DNA of 64,000 nucleotides from Paraburkholderia polaris (GCF_012927345.1 NZ_JABBGJ010000003.1:186001-250000); one strand, 5' to 3'; shown: positions 1-9,213, counted from the first letter of the stretch. The notes: a model not told the origin generated them from the sequence alone. Translations and numbers: made by a program.

Positions 1-660
1 GACACCGATCCGCCAGGCTCGCTGCGCGCCAATCTGCTGCAAGCGCGGGCGTTGCTGCAGCAGGCGGGGTGGACCTATCGCGACGGCGCATTGCGTAACG
101 CCAAAGGCGAGCCATTCCAGTTCGAGATTCTCGACGATTCCGGCTCGTCCGCCCAGTTTGAGCCGATCGTTGCGACCTTCATTCGTAATCTGCAGAAGCT
201 CGGCATTACCGCGACGTTTCGCGTATCCGACTTCGCGGTCTATCAGAAGCGACTCGACGCGTTCGACTTCGACACGACCACGATCCGTATGGCGGACGTG
301 CAGGTGCCCGGTTCGGAGCAGATCGACCGGTTCGGCAGTAAGGCTGCGGACACCCCCGGCTCGGACAACGTGATCGGGTTGAAGTCGGCGGCCGTCGACG
401 CGATCCTGAGCGCGCTCGTGCATGCGCAGACGCGGGAGCAACTGATCGACGCGACGCACGCGCTCGACCGCGTGCTGATGCATGGCTACTATGTGATTCC
501 GCAGTGGTACAGCGCGTCGCACCGGGTGGCGTTCAAGCGCGGGCTTGCGTGGCCCAAGACGTTGCCTCTGTACTATGGGGCGGAAGGCTGGATCACGTCG
601 ATGTGGTGGTATGCACAGCAGCCGCCGCAACAGCCGCCGCCACAAGCTCAGGCGCGCTAA
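1..660 (+). CDS. yejA: ABC transporter periplasmic substrate-binding protein, C-terminal part (YejA-like)
   Basis: The reading frame is open from the first base, so the N-terminus lies outside the window; 219 residues are visible. The sequence resembles the C-terminal lobe of family 5 (oligopeptide/nickel type) solute-binding proteins, with an ANLLQARALLQQAGW segment (fits a domain where residues fill a gap after a leaving helix), a GEPFQFEIL strand and the YYVIPQWY segment typical of this family. It ends in a Gln/Pro-rich tail. It sits 40 bases ahead of two permease genes and a fused double ATPase, which matches the yejABEF arrangement for peptide (microcin C-like) import. The protein would act in the periplasm. 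The family is secure; the substrate is inferred from the neighbours. Confidence 0.85.
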   Translation, partial: DTDPPGSLRANLLQARALLQQAGWTYRDGALRNAKGEPFQFEILDDSGSSAQFEPIVATFIRNLQKLGITATFRVSDFAVYQKRLDAFDFDTTTIRMADVQVPGSEQIDRFGSKAADTPGSDNVIGLKSAAVDAILSALVHAQTREQLIDATHALDRVLMHGYYVIPQWYSASHRVAFKRGLAWPKTLPLYYGAEGWITSMWWYAQQPPQQPPPQAQAR

Positions 661-700
661 AGCGTCATTCATTCACCGCCTTCGCACCGGAAACGACGCC

Positions 701-1738
701 ATGTGGAGCTACATCCTCAAACGCCTGCTGTTGATGATCCCGACCTTGCTCGGCGTGCTGACGCTGACCTTCGTCGTGATCCAGTTCGTCCCGGGCGGCC
801 CGGTCGAACAGATGCAGCATGAGCTGCGCAAAGGCGCGGAGAACGGCGCGCCGTTCGGTCTGCGCGCGCACACCGGTGTCGACGCGCAGCAGATCGCGCA
901 ATTGAAAGCGCTGTATGGCTTCGACAAACCGCCGCTCGAACGCTACGTCCTGATGCTAAAACGCTTCTCGACGTTCGATCTTGGCCAGAGCTATTTTCGG
1001 CACCAAAGCGTGTGGTCGCTGATCGTTTCGAAGTTGCCGGTGTCGATCAGCATCGGCTTATGGACCTTCTTCCTGACGTACCTGATATCGGTACCCTTAG
1101 GGATAGCCAAGGCGGTGCGCAACGGCTCGCGCTTCGATATTGCGACGAGCCTCGTCGTGCTGGTCGGTTACGCGATTCCGGGCTTTGTATTGGGCGTGCT
1201 GCTGCTGGTGCTGTTCGGCGGCGGCAGCTTCCTGCAGCTGTTTCCGCTGCGCAATCTCACCTCGGACAACTGGGCGCAGTTGAGTTTTGGCGGCAAGATC
1301 GTTGACTACCTGTGGCATATCACGTTGCCGATCACGGCTTCGGTGGTGGGCAGTTTCGCCGTCGTCACCATGCTGACGAAAAACGCCTTCCTCGACGAAA
1401 TCCGCAAGCAATACGTGCTGACCGCGCGCGCCAAAGGTTTGTCGGAAAAACGCGTGCTGTGGAAGCACGTGTTTCGCAATGCGTTGCTGCCCTTGATCGT
1501 CGGTTTTCCGGCGGCGTTTATCGGTGCGTTCTTCACCGGCAGTCTGCTGATCGAGACGCTGTTTTCGCTCGACGGACTCGGCCTGCTGTCGTACGAATCG
1601 GTGGTGCGGCGCGACTATCCGGTCGTGCTCGGCACGCTGTATCTGTTCACGCTGATCGGTCTTGCGACCAAGCTGATCTCCGATCTTTGCTATGTGTGGG
1701 TCGATCCCCGCATCCAATTCGAACAACTGGAGCGCTGA
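701..1738 (+). CDS. yejB: Peptide ABC transporter permease YejB
   Basis: 345-residue inner-membrane permease of the OppB/DppB type. The start at 701 (MWSYILKRLLLMIPTLLGV) gives the usual N-terminal first membrane helix; the frame stays open upstream, but that part overlaps yejA and looks non-coding. The cytoplasmic EAA-type loop that contacts the ATPase is visible around residues 240-265 (ARAKGLSEKRVLWKHVFRNA). The end overlaps the next start by one base (TGATG at 1736-1740), indicating translational coupling to yejE. It should form the heterodimeric channel with YejE. Confidence 0.93.
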   Translation: MWSYILKRLLLMIPTLLGVLTLTFVVIQFVPGGPVEQMQHELRKGAENGAPFGLRAHTGVDAQQIAQLKALYGFDKPPLERYVLMLKRFSTFDLGQSYFRHQSVWSLIVSKLPVSISIGLWTFFLTYLISVPLGIAKAVRNGSRFDIATSLVVLVGYAIPGFVLGVLLLVLFGGGSFLQLFPLRNLTSDNWAQLSFGGKIVDYLWHITLPITASVVGSFAVVTMLTKNAFLDEIRKQYVLTARAKGLSEKRVLWKHVFRNALLPLIVGFPAAFIGAFFTGSLLIETLFSLDGLGLLSYESVVRRDYPVVLGTLYLFTLIGLATKLISDLCYVWVDPRIQFEQLER

Positions 1739-2844
1739 TGAATCGAGCCCGCCTTTCCGCCGATGCGGCGGCGCGCACCGAACCGGTTCGCGCGTTCGTC
1801 TCGCCAACGCCGGCGCGGCGCGTCTGGCAGCGTTTTCGCCGGCAGCGCCTTGGCTACTGGAGTCTGATCATATTCGTCGTCGCGTTTGCGGCGAGCCTCG
1901 CCGGGCCGTTGTGGTCGAACGACAAGCCACTCGTGGTGCGCTACGAAGGGCAGTTGTATTTTCCGATGTTCAAGACCTACGCGGAGACCACCTTCGGCGG
2001 CGACTTTCCGACGCCTGCCGATTATCTCGACCCGTATATCAAACACCGTTTCGATACGCCGGGTAACTTCGCTGTATATCCGCCGAACCGGTACTACTAC
2101 GACACGCTGAATTATTTCTCGAAGGCGCCGAACCCGGCGCCGCCGTCGCGCGATAACTGGCTCGGTACCGACGACCGTGGTCGCGATCTGTTCGCGCGTC
2201 TTCTGTACGGTTTTCGCGTGTCGGTGGAGTTCGGGTTGGTGCTGACCTTGATTGGCACCGTACTCGGAATTGCCGCGGGCGCCGTGCAGGGTTACTTCGG
2301 AGGACGTACCGATATCATCGGGCAGCGGCTGATAGAAATCTGGAGTGCCATGCCGGAGCTTTACCTGTTGATCATTTTCTCGTCGATCTTCGAGCCGGGG
2401 TTCATTCTGCTGATCGTGCTGCTGTCGTTGTTCGGCTGGATCGGCTTGTCCGATTACGTGCGCGCGGAATTTCTGCGCAACCGTCACCAGGACTATGTGC
2501 GTGCGGCGCGAGCGATGGGGCTCTCGAACTGGCAGATCATGTGGCGGCACGTCTTGCCCAACAGTTTGACGCCTGTGATCACGTTTCTGCCGTTTCGCAT
2601 GAGCGGCGCGATTCTCGCGCTCACCAGCCTCGACTTTCTCGGCCTCGGCGTGCCATCGCCGACGCCAAGCCTGGGCGAGCTGCTTGCGCAAGGCAAAGCG
2701 AATCTCGACGCATGGTGGATCTCGTTGTCCACCTTCGGCGTGCTGGTCGCGATGCTGTTGCTGCTGACGTTCATGGGCGATGCCCTGCGCAACGCGCTGG
2801 ACACTCGCATCTCCGATGCCATGCGCGCTGGAGGCAACCAGTGA
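1738..2844 (+). CDS. yejE: Peptide ABC transporter permease YejE
   Basis: 368-residue permease of the OppC/DppC type. After the first membrane helix (about residues 40-60) there is a roughly 110-residue periplasmic stretch ending near LGTDDRGRDLFARLLYG, a long insert characteristic of YejE rather than ordinary DppC. The EAA loop is at about residues 252-278 (RAARAMGLSNWQIMWRHVLP). The ATG shares its A with the stop codon of yejB, and its own stop overlaps the GTG start of the ATPase gene by four bases. It partners YejB in the membrane channel. Confidence 0.93.
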   Translation: MNRARLSADAAARTEPVRAFVSPTPARRVWQRFRRQRLGYWSLIIFVVAFAASLAGPLWSNDKPLVVRYEGQLYFPMFKTYAETTFGGDFPTPADYLDPYIKHRFDTPGNFAVYPPNRYYYDTLNYFSKAPNPAPPSRDNWLGTDDRGRDLFARLLYGFRVSVEFGLVLTLIGTVLGIAAGAVQGYFGGRTDIIGQRLIEIWSAMPELYLLIIFSSIFEPGFILLIVLLSLFGWIGLSDYVRAEFLRNRHQDYVRAARAMGLSNWQIMWRHVLPNSLTPVITFLPFRMSGAILALTSLDFLGLGVPSPTPSLGELLAQGKANLDAWWISLSTFGVLVAMLLLLTFMGDALRNALDTRISDAMRAGGNQ

Positions 2845-4475
2845 ACGCCACAGTGGAGGGCAATGCAAAACAAACCGTGACGCCGCCGCTGCTTGAACTC
2901 GATCATTTGCATGTGACCTTTGGCGACACCGTCGCAGTGAACGACGTGACGCTCGCCATCCAACGCGGCGAGCGGGTCGCGCTGGTCGGCGAGTCGGGCT
3001 CGGGCAAGAGCGTGACCGCGCTGTCGATCTTGCGTCTGTTGAGCGACGCGCAGGTCAGCGGGTCGATCCGTTTCGACGGCCAGGATCTGCTCGCCAAAAG
3101 CGAGCGTGAGATGCGCGGCATGCGCGGCTCGGACATCGCGATGATCTTCCAGGAGCCGATGACGGCGCTCAATCCGCTCTATACGGTCGGTGACCAGATT
3201 GCGGAGACGATCGTCGTGCACGACGGCGTAACGGCGAACGAAGCGCGTAAGCGCGCCGTGGCGCTGCTGGGACGCACGGGCATCGCCGAGCCTGGCAAGC
3301 GCGTGAATAGCTATCCGCATCAGCTCTCGGGCGGTCAGCGGCAGCGCGCGATGATCGCGATGGCGCTCGCGTGCCGCCCACGCCTATTGCTGGCCGATGA
3401 GCCGACGACGGCGCTCGACGTGACGATCCGCGCGCAGATCGTCGACCTGCTGCAGGAGCTGCAACGCGACGAAGCCGAGAAACGCGGCATGGCCGTGTTG
3501 CTGATCACGCACGACCTGAATCTGGTGCGCCATTTCGCGCAACGCATCGCGGTGATGGAGAAGGGCGTACTGGTGGAAAGCGGGCCGGTCGAGCAGGTCT
3601 TCGAGTCGCCGCAACATCCGTACACGCAACGTTTGCTGGCGAGCCGGCCGCAGCGCACGGTGGTCCCTGTGCTGCCGATTTCACCCGTGCTGCTCGAAGC
3701 GCGCGATGTCTCGGTCGATTTCAAAACGAAACTGCCGGGCTGGAGCGGCTGGTTCCGCTCGGGGCGCTTCCGCGCGGTCGCTGATGCGAACGTGTCGGTG
3801 CGTCAGGGCGAGACGTTGGGGATCGTCGGCGAATCGGGTTCGGGCAAATCGACGCTCGCGATGGCCCTGCTCGGTCTGCAACGCACCGCGCACGGCGAGA
3901 TCGAGTTTCAGGGCAGGGCGCTCGGCAGCTATCGCGGCGCCGAACAGACCGCCTTACGCTCGAATATGCAAGTTGTCTTTCAGGATCCGTTCAGTTCGCT
4001 TTCGCCGCGCCAGACCATCGAGCGGATCGTCGGTGAAGGGCTTGCGCTGCATCGGCCGCAGATGAGCCAGGAGGCGCGGCGCGACAAGGTGGTGTCGGTC
4101 CTGCGCGAAGTCGGTTTGGACCGCACGGTGTTGTACCGCTATCCGCATGAGTTCTCCGGCGGCCAGCGTCAGCGTATTGCGATCGCGCGCGCTCTGGTGC
4201 TGGAGCCACGCATCCTGATCCTCGACGAACCGACCAGCGCGCTCGACGTGTCGATCCAGCAGCAGGTGCTGAAACTGCTCGCCGGGTTGCAACAGAAGTA
4301 CAACCTCGGCTTCGTTTTCATCAGCCACGATCTGGCCGTGATCGGGGCGATGGCGCATCGTGTCGCGGTCATGCAAAACGGTTCAATCGTCGAAAGCGGG
4401 GACGTTGAGCAGATTTTTGCGACACCGGCGCACCCTTACACTCGAAAGCTGCTGAAAGCGTCGCTTGATCATTGA
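2841..4475 (+). CDS. yejF: Peptide ABC transporter ATPase with two nucleotide-binding domains (YejF)
   Basis: 544 residues containing two complete ABC ATPase domains. Domain 1 has Walker A GESGSGKS near residue 50, the signature LSGGQRQR near 163 and a Walker B ending [12 protein letters not shown]. Domain 2 has Walker A GESGSGKS near 330 and the signature FSGGQRQR near 438. The oligopeptide C-terminal motif [16 protein letters not shown] follows each domain, as in peptide importers. The GTG start at 2841 overlaps the yejE stop (GTGA) and is preceded by GGAGG-like sequence. It energises the YejBE channel from the cytoplasm. No clear terminator follows. Confidence 0.94.
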   Translation: MNATVEGNAKQTVTPPLLELDHLHVTFGDTVAVNDVTLAIQRGERVALVGESGSGKSVTALSILRLLSDAQVSGSIRFDGQDLLAKSEREMRGMRGSDIAMIFQEPMTALNPLYTVGDQIAETIVVHDGVTANEARKRAVALLGRTGIAEPGKRVNSYPHQLSGGQRQRAMIAMALACRPRLLLADEPTTALDVTIRAQIVDLLQELQRDEAEKRGMAVLLITHDLNLVRHFAQRIAVMEKGVLVESGPVEQVFESPQHPYTQRLLASRPQRTVVPVLPISPVLLEARDVSVDFKTKLPGWSGWFRSGRFRAVADANVSVRQGETLGIVGESGSGKSTLAMALLGLQRTAHGEIEFQGRALGSYRGAEQTALRSNMQVVFQDPFSSLSPRQTIERIVGEGLALHRPQMSQEARRDKVVSVLREVGLDRTVLYRYPHEFSGGQRQRIAIARALVLEPRILILDEPTSALDVSIQQQVLKLLAGLQQKYNLGFVFISHDLAVIGAMAHRVAVMQNGSIVESGDVEQIFATPAHPYTRKLLKASLDH

Positions 4476-4530
4476 TTTTGCACTCTTTCACCAATTGGGT
4501 GCGTGTCTCGATTGTATTTTTCTATTTGTT

Positions 4531-4559
4531 TTGACATGTGAATACTTACTGGCTAGTAT
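4531..4559 (+). promoter_or_regulatory. Sigma-70 promoter of the NlpC/P60 gene
   Basis: TTGACA at 4531-4536 and TAGTAT at 4554-4559 are separated by 17 bases, close to the sigma-70 consensus. The surrounding 4476-4612 stretch is clearly more AT-rich than the coding DNA. Transcription would start near 4566, giving a leader of about 47 bases to the ATG at 4613. Confidence 0.8.
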
Positions 4560-4612
4560 CGACCAGACTTTTTTCCGTAGCCCACTGATTTTTAGGCAAA
4601 AAATACCGACCA

Positions 4613-5278
4613 ATGCAGCACAGAAACCTAACCCAGGCTTGCACGCGCGTCGTCGCCGGGATGTTCATTGGCGTCTTGATGGCAGCAGCTCCCGGCGCGT
4701 TCGCCGACGAAGTCAGCAGTTTTAATCAGAATGCCTCATATTCGACCCCCAGCGGGTCGAATTCTTTGTCTCCCCTCAATTCGCAATCGGCCGCTCCCGA
4801 CAGCGACGGCGGCGCCAAATCGTTCCTCTCCGGCATGGCCGGTAAAGCGGGCGACGTGGTGGTCGGCGCGCTGAACATGATCGGCGTTCGCTATCGTTGG
4901 GGCGGTAATACGCCCGATTCGGGGCTCGATTGCAGCGGCTTCGTTCGCTATGTGTTCCAGGACACGCTCGGCATGGCGCTTCCGCGCCGCGCTGAGGAAA
5001 TGAGCCGCGTCGGCGAAAAGGTTCGCGTCAGCGACCTGAAGCCGGGCGATCTGGTGTTCTTCAACACGATGCGCCGTACGTTCTCGCACGTCGGCATCTA
5101 CATCGGCGACAACAAGTTCGTGCATTCGCCCTCCACGGGCAGCACGATCCGTGTCGACGATCTGGATAGCGGCTATTGGGAAAAGCGTTTCACGGGTGCT
5201 CGCCGGATCGAGACGTCCTATCAGGACGGTGAAGATCTGCGCAAGCGCGTGAATGCTTCGATCGGTGGTAATCAGTAA
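4613..5278 (+). CDS. Secreted NlpC/P60 (C40) cell-wall peptidase
   Basis: 221 residues with a Sec signal peptide: basic start, then a hydrophobic stretch ending in AAAPGAFA-DE, so cleavage is likely near residue 31. The NlpC/P60 domain runs from about residue 80 to 200. Its catalytic Cys lies in LDCSGF (about Cys107), the first His in SHVGIYIG (about 159) and a further His in FVHSPS (about 171). Such enzymes cleave gamma-D-Glu-diaminopimelate or related bonds in peptidoglycan stem peptides in the periplasm. A Ser/Asn-rich linker separates the signal from the domain. It is monocistronic, with its own promoter and terminator. Confidence 0.92.
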   Translation: MQHRNLTQACTRVVAGMFIGVLMAAAPGAFADEVSSFNQNASYSTPSGSNSLSPLNSQSAAPDSDGGAKSFLSGMAGKAGDVVVGALNMIGVRYRWGGNTPDSGLDCSGFVRYVFQDTLGMALPRRAEEMSRVGEKVRVSDLKPGDLVFFNTMRRTFSHVGIYIGDNKFVHSPSTGSTIRVDDLDSGYWEKRFTGARRIETSYQDGEDLRKRVNASIGGNQ

Positions 5279-5312
5279 CTAATCCAGCGCACACCGGTAG
5301 TTTTGGTGTAAA

Positions 5313-5342
5313 AAAGCCCGCTTCCTTTGAAGCGGGCTTTTT
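5313..5342 (+). terminator. Rho-independent terminator after the NlpC/P60 gene
   Basis: A 12-bp perfect stem (5313-5324 with 5329-5340) with a CTTT loop ends in a T-run. The A-run on the left side could also let it work on the minus strand, for the patatin gene that converges on it. Confidence 0.9.
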
Positions 5343-5413
5343 GCGTTTGGGCGCTTGCTGATGCGCCGGCGAATTTTCCGTGCTGTACCCCGGCCTGTGT
5401 CGGCACTGCGTGC

Positions 5414-5565
5414 GTGACGACAGCAGGAGTGCTCCAGTCGGTGTAGCGAGCGTGACGACAGCAGGAGTGCTCCAGTCGGTGTAGCGAGCGTGACGACAGC
5501 AGGAGTGCTCCAGTCGGTGTAACGAGCGTGACGACAGCAGGAGTGCGCCGGTCGGTGTAACCAGC
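5414..5565. repeat. 38-bp tandem repeat, four copies
   Basis: Copies lie at 5414-5451, 5452-5489, 5490-5527 and 5528-5565. Each begins GTGACGACAGCAGGAGTGC. The first three are identical apart from one change at the end of copy 3 (TAGCGAGC becomes TAACGAGC); the fourth has a few substitutions. The unit length is not a multiple of three and no gene is supported here. The array fills the gap between the NlpC terminator and the 3' end of the convergent patatin gene. Confidence 0.95.
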
Positions 5566-5579
5566 GTTACTCCGGCGGG

Positions 5580-6530
5580 TTAAACCGAGGCGCGGCTTGC
5601 GGCCAGCTTGCGTTGCAACTCCGGCATCATCTTCGCCACCGCTTCCTCTCCGGCCAGGATCGCTGCGTTGCGCTGCGAGAAATCGCTGCCGCTCATGGCC
5701 GCAAGATTTGGCCGGATCACAATGTCGGCGTACTTGTCGAGTTCATAGGCCTTGATTGTCTGGCCCATGATCGTGAAAGTCTGCATCAGCACGTCGAACG
5801 AACTGGCGGTGAGGCCGCTTTCCGGGCGCTGCGAGATATCCACGGCAATCACGAAATCCGCGCCCATCTTGCGCGCAAACGAAGCGGGCACCGGGCTCAC
5901 CAGACCACCGTCCACATATTCGTGCCCGCCGATCTTCACCGGCTCGAAAATCGACGGCACGCTGCATGATGCGCGCACCGCAATGCCGGTGTTGCCGCGC
6001 TGGAACAGGATTGGCTGGCCGGTCTTCAGATCGGTGGCGACCACGCCGAGCGGCTTGACCATTTTCTCGATCGGACGGTTGTTGAGGGTCGTATTCAGGT
6101 AGTTCTGCAGCGCGATGCCTTGCAAAAAGCCGCGCGTGCGAAACGGCATGGCCCAGTCGCTGATCGACGCTTCGTCCATGGTCAGCGCGAGCTTGTTCAG
6201 TGCAAAGCCGTTCATCCCCGATGCGTACAGCGCGCCGACTACCGAACCCGCACTGGTACCGGCTACCAGGTCGACCTGGATATTACGTGCCTCCAGCGCC
6301 TTGATCACGCCGATGTGCGCGAAGCCGCGCGCGGCGCCGCCGCCCAGCGCGAGCCCGACGCGGATTGACTTCTGCGGTTTGTCGAGCGGAGGCGGATTGG
6401 TGGTGGGCGTGGCGGCAACCGGCGTGCTATCGGTCTTGCTGCCGCCGGTCGTGGTGCAGGCGGCCAGCACCGCGGAGGCGGCCGCCAATGAGAAGTTGCG
6501 ACGGGCGAGGCGAGGGGATGACGGTTTCAA
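5580..6530 (-). CDS. Patatin-like phospholipase, predicted lipoprotein
   Basis: The best start is a TTG at 6530, preceded by GGAG six bases upstream. It gives 316 residues whose N-terminus is a lipoprotein signal (RRNFSLAAASAVLAAC, lipobox LAAC, Cys25). The patatin domain shows the oxyanion-hole glycines GGGAARG (63-69), the nucleophile elbow GTSAGS (Ser93) and the catalytic Asp in YVDGGL (Asp207). This Ser-Asp dyad hydrolyses acyl esters; the protein is close to the RssA/NTE group. The frame stays open far upstream, to 6992, but that extension lacks a signal and overlaps the gltX start. The true substrate is unknown. Confidence 0.9.
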   Translation of the reverse strand: MKPSSPRLARRNFSLAAASAVLAACTTTGGSKTDSTPVAATPTTNPPPLDKPQKSIRVGLALGGGAARGFAHIGVIKALEARNIQVDLVAGTSAGSVVGALYASGMNGFALNKLALTMDEASISDWAMPFRTRGFLQGIALQNYLNTTLNNRPIEKMVKPLGVVATDLKTGQPILFQRGNTGIAVRASCSVPSIFEPVKIGGHEYVDGGLVSPVPASFARKMGADFVIAVDISQRPESGLTASSFDVLMQTFTIMGQTIKAYELDKYADIVIRPNLAAMSGSDFSQRNAAILAGEEAVAKMMPELQRKLAASRASV

Positions 6531-6961
6531 CGGGTTCTCCAGCAACGGCACGGGCGGCGCAATCGGTGCAATCGGTGCAATCGGCGCAACCTGTGCCGCG
6601 ATCAGGCGGATAGTCAAACGGACAGGACCGCCGGCGGCGATTCCATGCGCTGTGGTTCTATCCCACCCGCAGCGCGCGCACATCATAAAGCAAAGCTCTG
6701 GGCGCGCGTCGGCCCGGTAATGAAACGTTGCAGAGGAAGCCCTCGGACGCCTTGAAGCATGCTTCTCGCGCGTCCTGTGCGCTGTCATTGGCCATTCGGA
6801 CGAGGGCAGGCAACGCGGGTTCGGAAGGTATAATTCGGCTCTCGCAATTATTTCCTTCGTGTCCGTGCAAGGCGTTTTCTGCTGCATGGGCGCGCTCCGC
6901 TGCCGCGCTTCACTGGCAATGTCTGCCACAGCGCCGGCGCCTGTCTTCCGAGTAACCGCTA

Positions 6962-8371
6962 ATGACCACCTCCGTCCGTACCCGTTTCGCACCGAGTCCC
7001 ACCGGCTTCATCCACCTCGGCAACATTCGCTCCGCGCTTTATCCGTGGGCGTTCGCGCGCAAGATGAAAGGGACCTTCGTGCTGCGGATCGAGGACACCG
7101 ACGTCGAGCGTTCCAGTACCGAAGCGGTCGACGCCATTCTCGAAGGCATGGATTGGCTGGGCCTCGATTTCGACGAAGGCCCGTTCTACCAGATGCAGAA
7201 CATGGACCGTTATCGCGAAGTGCTCAAGCAGATGCTGGATGCTGGCCTGGTGTACCCGTGCTACATGTCGACGGAAGAACTCGATGCGTTGCGCGAGCGC
7301 CAGCGCGAAGCGGGCGAAAAACCGCGTTACGACGGTACATGGCGCCCGGAACCCGGCAAGGTCCTGCCGGAGCCGCCGGCGGGCGTGCAACCCGTGCTGC
7401 GCTTCCGTAACCCGTTGACCGGTGTCGTGGCATGGGACGACGCAGTGAAAGGCCGTATCGAGATATCGAATGAAGAACTCGACGACCTCGTGGTCGCTCG
7501 CCCGGACGGCACGCCGATGTACAACTTCTGCGTGGTGGTCGACGATCTGGACATGCGCATCACGCACGTGATTCGCGGCGATGATCACGTGAACAACACG
7601 CCGCGTCAGATCAACATTTTGCGTGCGCTCGGCGCTGAACCTCCGGTCTACGCGCACTTGCCGACTGTGCTGAACGAGCAGGGCGAGAAGATGAGCAAGC
7701 GTCACGGCGCGATGAGCGTGATGGGTTATCGCGATGCCGGCTTTCTGCCGGAGGCGGTGGTCAACTATCTGGCGCGTCTGGGCTGGTCGCATGGCGACGC
7801 GGAAATCTTCACGCGTGAGCAGTTCGTCGAATGGTTCGATCTGGAGCATCTGGGCAAGTCGCCGGCTCAGTACGACCACGACAAGCTGAACTGGCTCAAC
7901 GCGCACTACATCAAGGAAGCGGACAACGCGCGCCTCGCGGAGCTGGCAAAGCCTTTCTTCGCTGAACTGGGTATCGACGAAGCCGCCATTGCGCAAGGCG
8001 CTGATCTGGCATCGGTGGTGGGCTTGCTGAAGGACCGCGCGTCGACGGTGAAGGAAATCGCCGAAAACGCCGCGATGTTCTATCGCGTACCGGCACCTGA
8101 AGCCGAGGCGCTCGCGCAGCACGTCACGGATATCGTGCGTCCAGCGCTTGCCGATCTGGCTGCAACACTCAAGACGGTGGAGTGGACCAAGGAGGCGATC
8201 GCCGCCGCATTGAAGGCAACGCTCGGCGCGCACAAGCTGAAGATGCCGCAGCTGGCCATGCCGGTTCGTCTGCTGGTGGCGGGCACCACGCATACGCCGT
8301 CGATCGACAGCGTGCTGATGCTGTTTGGTCGCGATGTCGTCGTGAGCCGTATCGAAAAAGCGTTGGCTTGA
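6962..8371 (+). CDS. gltX: Glutamyl-tRNA synthetase
   Basis: 469 residues, the normal size for bacterial GluRS. The HIGH-type motif is HLGN (residues 18-21) inside [13 protein letters not shown], and the KMSKR motif is exact in [11 protein letters not shown] near residue 245, so the class I catalytic site is intact. It charges tRNA-Glu (or mischarges tRNA-Gln if a GatCAB system is present). A TATAAT box at 6829-6834 may be the -10 of its promoter, but I see no matching -35. Two tRNA-Glu genes lie less than 1 kb downstream. Confidence 0.97.
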   Translation: MTTSVRTRFAPSPTGFIHLGNIRSALYPWAFARKMKGTFVLRIEDTDVERSSTEAVDAILEGMDWLGLDFDEGPFYQMQNMDRYREVLKQMLDAGLVYPCYMSTEELDALRERQREAGEKPRYDGTWRPEPGKVLPEPPAGVQPVLRFRNPLTGVVAWDDAVKGRIEISNEELDDLVVARPDGTPMYNFCVVVDDLDMRITHVIRGDDHVNNTPRQINILRALGAEPPVYAHLPTVLNEQGEKMSKRHGAMSVMGYRDAGFLPEAVVNYLARLGWSHGDAEIFTREQFVEWFDLEHLGKSPAQYDHDKLNWLNAHYIKEADNARLAELAKPFFAELGIDEAAIAQGADLASVVGLLKDRASTVKEIAENAAMFYRVPAPEAEALAQHVTDIVRPALADLAATLKTVEWTKEAIAAALKATLGAHKLKMPQLAMPVRLLVAGTTHTPSIDSVLMLFGRDVVVSRIEKALA

Positions 8372-8398
8372 GCGCGTTCGCACCTGCGTTGAGAGGGT

Positions 8399-8431
8399 TT
8401 GCATGCGACTTGCGAAAAAAGTCGCATGCAA
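8399..8431. repeat. 12-bp perfect inverted repeat between gltX and tRNA-Ala
   Basis: TTGCATGCGACT (8399-8410) and its exact complement (8420-8431) flank a 9-base A-rich loop. There is no T-run after it on the plus strand, so it is a strong hairpin rather than a standard terminator. It may end or stabilise the gltX mRNA. Confidence 0.8.
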
Positions 8432-8445
8432 TTGCTCAAAGGGTA

Positions 8446-8474
8446 TTTACAAAGCGCAAATTGGCCTCTAGAAT
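8446..8474 (+). promoter_or_regulatory. Promoter of the tRNA-Ala gene
   Basis: TTTACA at 8446-8451 and TAGAAT at 8469-8474 are separated by 17 bases. Initiation near 8481 would leave about 13 bases before the mature tRNA-Ala end, which fits a tRNA promoter. Confidence 0.75.
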
Positions 8475-8493
8475 CTCGTTTCTGTTCTGCAAG

Positions 8494-8569
<76 letters not shown>

Positions 8570-8620
8570 TCAGAGCAGAGTGAAGTGGTTCCGAAGTCTG
8601 GAGCTTGTAGCAAAAAAGAC

Positions 8621-8649
8621 TTCACAAACGGCTGTAACGTAGTTAGAAT
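8621..8649 (+). promoter_or_regulatory. Promoter of the tRNA Glu-Asp cluster
   Basis: TTCACA at 8621-8626 and TAGAAT at 8644-8649 are separated by 17 bases. The -10 box is identical to that of the tRNA-Ala promoter. It would drive tRNA-Glu at 8735 and probably the tRNA-Asp that follows, up to the terminator at 8985. Confidence 0.7.
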
Positions 8650-8734
8650 ATCGGTCTTTGCTGCTGACGAAACGAAGTTAGCCTGAAGTTGAGGCAAGTT
8701 AGCAGCAAGATAAAGACAGATCTGAAAAGATTAT

Positions 8735-8810
8735 GTCCCCTTCGTCTAGAGGCCTAGGACATCACCCTTTCACGGTGAGTACAGGGGTTCGAATCCCCTA
8801 GGGGACGCCA
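8735..8810 (+). tRNA. tRNA-Glu (anticodon TTC), copy 1
   Basis: 76 bases with encoded CCA. The acceptor stem is GTCCCCT with AGGGGAC, and the anticodon loop CTTTCAC gives TTC. It is identical in sequence to the second copy at 9043-9118. Confidence 0.97.
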
Positions 8811-8904
8811 AATATCAGCGTCGCTTTAGTATTCGATAAGAAATAGTAAAGCAGCGCAGCTTGCAGAGAAAAAACCAACGCTCGCAAGTCATGATAGGCA
8901 AACT

Positions 8905-8981
8905 GGAGTGGTAGTTCAGTTGGTTAGAATACCGGCCTGTCACGCCGGGGGTCGCGGGTTCGAGTCCCGTCCACTCCGCCA
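8905..8981 (+). tRNA. tRNA-Asp (anticodon GTC), copy 1
   Basis: 77 bases with encoded CCA. The acceptor stem is GGAGTGG with CCACTCC and the anticodon is GTC in the loop CTGTCAC. It differs from copy 2 by one acceptor base pair (T-A here, C-G there). Confidence 0.97.
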
Positions 8982-8984
8982 GAC

Positions 8985-9018
8985 AAAGCCCGTTCATACA
9001 AACCTGAACGGGCTTTTT
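8985..9018 (+). terminator. Terminator after the first tRNA Glu-Asp pair
   Basis: AAAGCCCGTTCA and its complement TGAACGGGCTTT form a 12-bp stem followed by a T-run, four bases after the tRNA-Asp CCA end. Confidence 0.88.
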
Positions 9019-9042
9019 CATTAAAGGTGTAAGCAGTACGTT

Positions 9043-9118
9043 GTCCCCTTCGTCTAGAGGCCTAGGACATCACCCTTTCACGGTGAGTACAGGGGTTCGA
9101 ATCCCCTAGGGGACGCCA
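9043..9118 (+). tRNA. tRNA-Glu (anticodon TTC), copy 2
   Basis: An exact copy of the 76-base tRNA-Glu at 8735-8810, including CCA. Only 24 bases separate it from the preceding terminator, so it needs its own promoter there or read-through. Confidence 0.97.
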
Positions 9119-9213
9119 AGACATCGGCGTCGCTCAGTTGGTAGTATGAGTTAGCACGATGAGCGGTGCAGTTGGTGAATGAGCAAAGCTCACAAGCCAC
9201 GGTGCAAAAATCT

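Larger units (their letters stand above)
5279..5579. other. Convergent intergenic region
   Basis: This 301-base gap between two convergent genes holds the NlpC terminator and the 38-bp tandem array described separately. The part between them (5343-5413) shows nothing further that I can identify. Confidence 0.8.

Noticed and set aside
545..700. Upstream extension of yejB
   Set aside because: It overlaps yejA in another frame and lacks hydrophobic or family sequence; the ATG at 701 starts the membrane helix correctly.
5414..5565. CRISPR array
   Set aside because: Repeats are directly adjacent with no spacers, and no cas genes are present.
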